Source of the DNA: Acanthamoeba lenticulata
Taxonomy: Eukaryota > Discosea > Longamoebia > Acanthamoebidae
DNA: 11,700 nt
Direction: 5' to 3'
NCBI GenBank assembly: GCA_002179805.1
Contig: NAVB01003478.1
Span: 1 to 11,700 of the forward strand
In this document: positions 8,037 through 11,700 of the stretch, in pieces
How the letters are laid out: every line of letters starts with the position of its first letter
How positions within the stretch are numbered: the stretch's first letter is position 1
The notes under the pieces: generated by a model
Seen by the model: only the letters and a program-made list of their open reading frames with translations
The model's database searches: none
What the model was told of the DNA's origin: nothing
Made by a program: the position numbers and the translations under genes

Positions 8037-10567
8037 TCACGCGCTCTTCTTGGTGTTGGGGCGAGCGCCGCTGCCCTTGTGCCTGTGCTTCCTCACGCGC
8101 TCGATCTCGCGGCGTCGAGACGCCGTGTCGTAGGAGGGGACGTCCTGCTTCAGCTTGGCCTCCTTGTTCCGCAGCCTCACTCGTCGCTTCCACTCCTTCA
8201 TCTCCGGGTCCTCGTCTGTCACTGCCGCAGGATGAGGGAGACGTTCAGGCTCAAGAGGAAGAGGAGGAGGTGAAGCTTACCACTGCTATAGCCCGTGGCC
8301 TCTTTGGCCATCTTGAGCAGAGTCTTGCGCTCGACCAGCTTGCGTGCCTTCTCCAACGCTGCCGGGTATGGCGTCGTATGCGCTCGTCGCTGCTCGCCTT
8401 CTGTGGGCAAGTCATCGACTTCGTCCCGCTGTAGTGTCCAGATCTCTTCTGGAGGCTCGAAATCGACGTCTAACTCGTAGTCATTGTCGTGCACTTCCTC
8501 GCAATCGCCGTCTTCGCAGTCGTCTTCCTCACAACTGTCCACATCGCCGTCAACCTTGTGATCGCCAGCATCAGCCGCTGGCCGTCGAGTAGCAGGCCGG
8601 TCAATTCCGCGGTCATCGACGACCCTGGTGGGGGTTGAGGAGGTCTGGATCTTCGACTGTGGTACTGTGGGTGGGAACTTGGCTTTCACAGATGGAACAA
8701 ACGTTGGCGTGCCCACCGCGGGCTGGGCACTGTCGTCGGCCTTCCGGTCCCTGAGAGCGGCCACTTTGGCAGTGACAGAGGGTTTAATAGTCTTGCTGGC
8801 CCCGGCGGAGGTTGGGATGGGGCTGGCCGTCTTGCTGAACGTTGAAGTCGCAGAAGGACTGACCGACGTAGGAAAGATCACGCGTTGAGCTCCGGTCGCC
8901 GGGGCTTCGGGAGATGCCCGGCGCTGCAGCAGACCGTCCAGCTTCCGCCTTAAAGCCTCCTTCTCGTTGCCCGTCTCTTCTGCTTCTGCCTGGGCCTGCT
9001 CCCGCAGTCGTTTCTTCTTCAGTATAAGAGCGTCCGCCTTCTTTTGTTCCTCCCAGAGCCTCTGCTCCTCCTCCGTTAAGACAACATCTGGCACAAGGTT
9101 CGAGTCCAGCTCCTTCTGCTCGGCGGCTTGAAAGGATTCCATCAGCAGCGAATCGTTGAATGCAGGAGTAGGCATAACCTCTCCTGTGCCTTCATCGGGC
9201 AGGAGATGTAGAGCTGCTTCTTCGGTTTCCTGCTTGGCTTGCACGAAGGTTGGTTCGCCCTGTTGCTCATCTAAGGACGTCGTTTCCACGGGCTGCTGAT
9301 TGATCAGGACCGGCGTGTCCAAGGTAGATTCAGCTGTCGAGTTGACCGAAACGACTTGTGCTTCTGTGGTCAACCGCTCTTCTTCAGCGTTACTCGCAGC
9401 CGCGTTCCTTTCCCTCCTTCGCTTCCGCAGTTCCTTCTTCTCGGGCTCCGGCGGCTGCATATCCTGATGTACTGCAACGTCTTCCCCTTTGTCAGGTCTA
9501 TCCTTAAGCTCTACGGCCTGAGGAGCTTCGGATGATTGGCTTGCCGGTAGAACCAGACTCAAGGCGCGTTCCTGGTGCTCCCCGCCATCCTCATTCTTGG
9601 CCTCAGATGGGACCTCCCTGTTATCCTCGTTCGTGGCCTCAGTTGTGACCTCGCTGTGCGAAGGGATGAGGTCGAGATCACGTCCGCGTTCAAGTCTTAT
9701 CTCAGTGTCCTGTTGTGCTGGCGCCTGGACTTCCGTCTCCTGCTTGTCCTGTTGCTCGAGCGTAAGATCTGGCGTCGCGGTCATCATGTCGGCTGGCTGG
9801 TTGACAGGAGTCCGCCCGTCCAAGGCAACTTCTGCGGTAGAGTAGGCAGTCGAAACGTCTGCCTCTGTGGTGGCTAGCTCTTCAGCGTTGCCTTCAGCCG
9901 AAACCTCCAGCTCCTTCTCGTCCTCTCGTTCCATCTTCTGTTGCCCTGCAACCTTGCCGGCTGTGTCAAGTTCCTCAGGAGGCTTTTTGGTCTGAGGAGT
10001 GCCTTCGCTAGGTTGGCTGCGTGGTTGAACAAGAATTACTGCATGGTGTTGGAGCTGCTCACCGCCAACAAAGTGCTCCTCAGTTGTGACCTCTAGGGAT
10101 GTGACCGAAGAAGAATCGCTGACCGTGGGTTCTCTGGCAGGCTCGTAGTCGGTCCGAACACTGGGAGCACAGGACTCCTCGGCCTGGCCGAGGTAATCTT
10201 GGGCTACCAAGTCCCCTTCTGCGGCGCTTGCTTCGACAGCATGAGGAACCTCAGGTAGGGCGGGGGCAGCAACTGGTATGGCTTCCTCTGGCCGCTGTTC
10301 TTCTGTAGCACTGAGCTCCACCGTTTTCGTCGATTCAAGTTCCTCGTGTTTCGTTTCATACGCCAGCTCTTCCAATGGCTCTGGTTTGCCTGAGGCGGCT
10401 GCGTAGTGGTCAAGAGCAGCCGGAATAGCCACAGCCGCAAGCCCTTCTTCCAGTGAAGCTTCCGCTCGCACTGGTGGTCCGCTTGTGGAAAGAAGAACCA
10501 GGATCAACAATAGCGAGTGTGCCAGAAGTGAGCGTTCGGTGGGGCCAGCAAACAGTCGGGGCGTCAT
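8037..10567 (-). CDS. Signal-peptide protein: acidic, internally repeated, with basic C-terminus; function unknown
   Basis: Two exons, 10567-8281 and 8221-8037, joined across a 59-nt intron (GTAAGC donor); 823 aa. ATG 10567 opens with a likely signal peptide: arginines at 4 and 12, a Leu-rich core at about 14-27, and a plausible cleavage site near VRAEA (33-37). Residues 38-480 are low-complexity, Glu/Thr/Ala-rich, and hold a diverged duplication (about 159-292 and 306-455). Residues 496-550 are a charged, likely coiled-coil segment. Residues 551-655 are Ser/Thr/Pro-rich. Residues 673-710 are highly acidic with three cysteines. The tail after 763 is strongly basic and ends KKSA. I recognise no domain family. 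It could be secreted or an ER/endomembrane-lumen protein; a nuclear-type acidic/basic protein with a chance hydrophobic N-terminus is the alternative. Confidence 0.8.
9203..9652 (-). repeat. Internal repeat, copy B (residues about 306-455)
   Basis: Landmarks: EVTTE, GGEH, NAEEERLTTEAQV, STAESTLD, NQQP, EQQGEPT and KQETEE. Spacing to copy A shifts from about 147 to 166 residues along the unit, so the copies have gained or lost segments since duplication. Confidence 0.65.
9692..10093 (-). repeat. Internal repeat, copy A (residues about 159-292)
   Basis: Landmarks in order: EVTTE, GGEQ, NAEELATTEADV, STAEVALD, NQP, EQQDKQETE. They recur in the same order in copy B at 9203-9652. The similarity is visible at the DNA level too, around 9749-9895 compared with 9262-9397. 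Confidence 0.65.
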
Positions 10568-10808
10568 AACGAGGAACCCTATGTGGTCTCGATAATTGGC
10601 CTCTTTTTTTCCAGAGGTCAGTGGCTACGATATGCGTCTTGCCCTTGTTGATGTGTGTTTGCAGCTTTACACTCGCTGAGACAGGGCCAGACCTGCTACG
10701 TCGTGTCTTGGGGACGTGTCACCCCTTCGTGTCTGTCGAGAAAGCAGTGTGCCTTTTTCTTGTGTGACCCTTTTTTGGATATTAATATTTTCCTGCTTTT
10801 TATTACTT
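10568..10808 (-). promoter_or_regulatory. Intergenic region upstream of the signal-peptide gene
   Basis: This 241-bp gap between two tandem - strand genes carries the 3' UTR of the WD40 gene and the promoter/5' UTR of the signal-peptide gene. It is T-rich on the + strand at 10751-10818. I see no ORF worth calling and no recognisable promoter motif. Confidence 0.4.
10799..10804 (-). terminator. AATAAA just after the WD40 stop codon
   Basis: TTTATT on the + strand gives AATAAA on the - strand, only 4 nt past the TAA stop at 10811-10809. The sequence beyond is A-rich on the transcript strand. It is unusually close to the stop, so the 3' UTR would be very short. Confidence 0.45.
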
Positions 10809-11642
10809 TTACATTTGTCTTGTGTCGTGTTGCCCTGACGCCCGATCGACTGCCGTGCCTTCCTCGTCGTTCGTCTGCAGATCACTGTCGCAGGAGGTAC
10901 GAGGCCCATTTTCGTGTGCGAATAGGGTAATACCACCGTCCCATGAGGACGTGACCAGGTAGGGCAGGTAGGGGTGCCAAGAAAGGTCCCGCACGACCGC
11001 GCTAGCTGCAGTTCACAGTAAAGCGCACGTGAGTTCAGCCGGCAGGTCCCACAGTGGGCAGACAGAAGAGAGGGGGGACGTACAGGAGCCAACAGGGACC
11101 TCCTGGCCGGGCAAAGTATTGTAGACGCGCACCAACAGCGAGGAGGCCAAGTCAAAAATGTACACCTTGCCATCTACCGACGCCGTGCACGCATATCGCT
11201 GGCCTGTAGCGGCAACGTTGGTTAGGCGCGTTGTGCAGGCTCATCAAGACTTTATGGACAAAGAGGTGTAGCGTGTGGCTCAACTGCGGCGAGAAGCAGG
11301 GCGCGCACCTGACCACGAGGGCGGCGAAAATATACAACGAACCAGCGTACGCAGCACTGAGTGGCCTCGAAAAGTGGACACCGACAAGTCACAAGGATGC
11401 CTACAGCAGCACGTCACGTCAAGCCAGTTCAGGAACAAGGACGAGGGCGCTTCAGAGCGAAAGAGGCGGAGGGCCTTTCAAGTACCTGTCGGTATCAGGG
11501 TTGCCAGGGTAGGTCATGCCCCGGTAGTCCCACGCGTATTTTTTTACGGGCGGCTGGGCGCTGTGGCGACCCACCATCCTGCGCAGGTCCCACAACTTCA
11601 TCGTTTGGTCCTTCGCGTTGGACAGCAGATATCGCCCATCGC
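10809..11642 (-). CDS. DCAF11: DCAF11/LEC14B-like WD40 protein, C-terminal part
   Basis: Four exons in the window: 11642-11486, 11400-11309, 11239-11084 and 11005-10809, about 200 residues, stop TAA; the N-terminal part lies right of the window. Family hallmarks appear in order: LLSNAKDQTMKLWDLRRM, AWDYRGMTYP, RGHSVLRTLVRCIFSP, TGQRYACTASVDGKVYIFDL and VRDLSWHPYLPYLVTSSWDG. These match the last WD40 blades of DCAF11 (WDR23) and plant LEC14B, substrate receptors that dock to DDB1 of the CUL4 ubiquitin ligase. After the last blade comes a tail of about 35 polar residues (SCDSDLQTNDEEG...), not recognised. The third junction uses an acceptor GATGAG at 11240 with a poor pyrimidine tract, so the loop before TGQRY may differ slightly. 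Confidence 0.88.
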
Positions 11643-11700
11643 CTTTAAGGAGAGAGTGTTGAGAGCAGGGGGGAGATCGGTGAGCCACACCAGCCAACAG
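11643..11700 (-). other. 3' end of a DCAF11-like gene intron
   Basis: On the - strand this reads a pyrimidine-rich stretch (CTCCCCCCTGCTCTCAACAC) ending TTAAAG. It joins to the exon at 11642, which starts in phase 1 (x+GC) before GAT GGG. The donor and the upstream exons are outside the window. Confidence 0.6.

Noticed and set aside
10600..10617. A short inverted repeat (CCTCT / AGAGG around a T-run)
   Set aside because: It looks like a bacterial terminator, but this is a eukaryotic locus, the stem is 5 bp, and it lies upstream of the start of a - strand gene.
10667..11173. A 168-codon - strand open frame
   Set aside because: It is the wrong frame over the WD40 exons, which give a clear DCAF11-like product in the other frame.
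1..11700. CRISPR arrays, insertion sequences, tRNA or rRNA genes
   Set aside because: No regularly spaced repeats, terminal inverted repeats, transposase motifs or RNA-gene signatures were seen on either strand.

Overview
This looks like nuclear DNA of a small-genome, intron-rich, GC-rich protist. Reading frames are repeatedly interrupted by short GT...AG introns, mostly 52-96 nt, with donors such as GTACGN and GTGAGN and pyrimidine-rich acceptors. Genes are packed on both strands with only about 100-300 bp between them, and AATAAA-type signals follow some stop codons. Gene content and intron style fit an amoebozoan, and Acanthamoeba is my best guess. That is an inference from style, not from a database match.

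Layout. (1) 69-1117 (+) is the 3' part of a gene for a WH2-containing actin-binding protein with several short DFRxGLK-like motifs. (2) 1328-6194 (-) is one 18-exon gene whose exon phases all join. It encodes about 1155 aa: an acidic N-terminal region, a predicted beta-sandwich region, a complete Ser/Thr kinase domain, then a P-loop GTPase domain of the bacterial-like HSR1/YfjP type and a helical C-terminus. (3) 6488-7928 (+) is an 8-exon mitochondrial carrier (SLC25) gene, divergent from gene 2 across a short shared promoter region. (4) 8037-10567 (-) is a two-exon gene for an acidic, repetitive protein with a signal peptide, convergent with gene 3. (5) 10809-11642 (-) is the 3' part of a WD40 gene recognisable as DCAF11/LEC14B, a CUL4-DDB1 substrate receptor. 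It continues beyond the right edge.

The genes are ordinary, functionally unrelated neighbours, not an operon or defence island. No mobile element, CRISPR array, rRNA or tRNA was seen. The most notable item is gene 2, an apparent kinase-GTPase fusion in the order kinase then GTPase. This order is the reverse of the Roco/LRRK arrangement, and the GTPase is of a different family. The exon models below were worked out by hand from phase continuity. Most junctions have only one sensible solution, and the uncertain ones are named.
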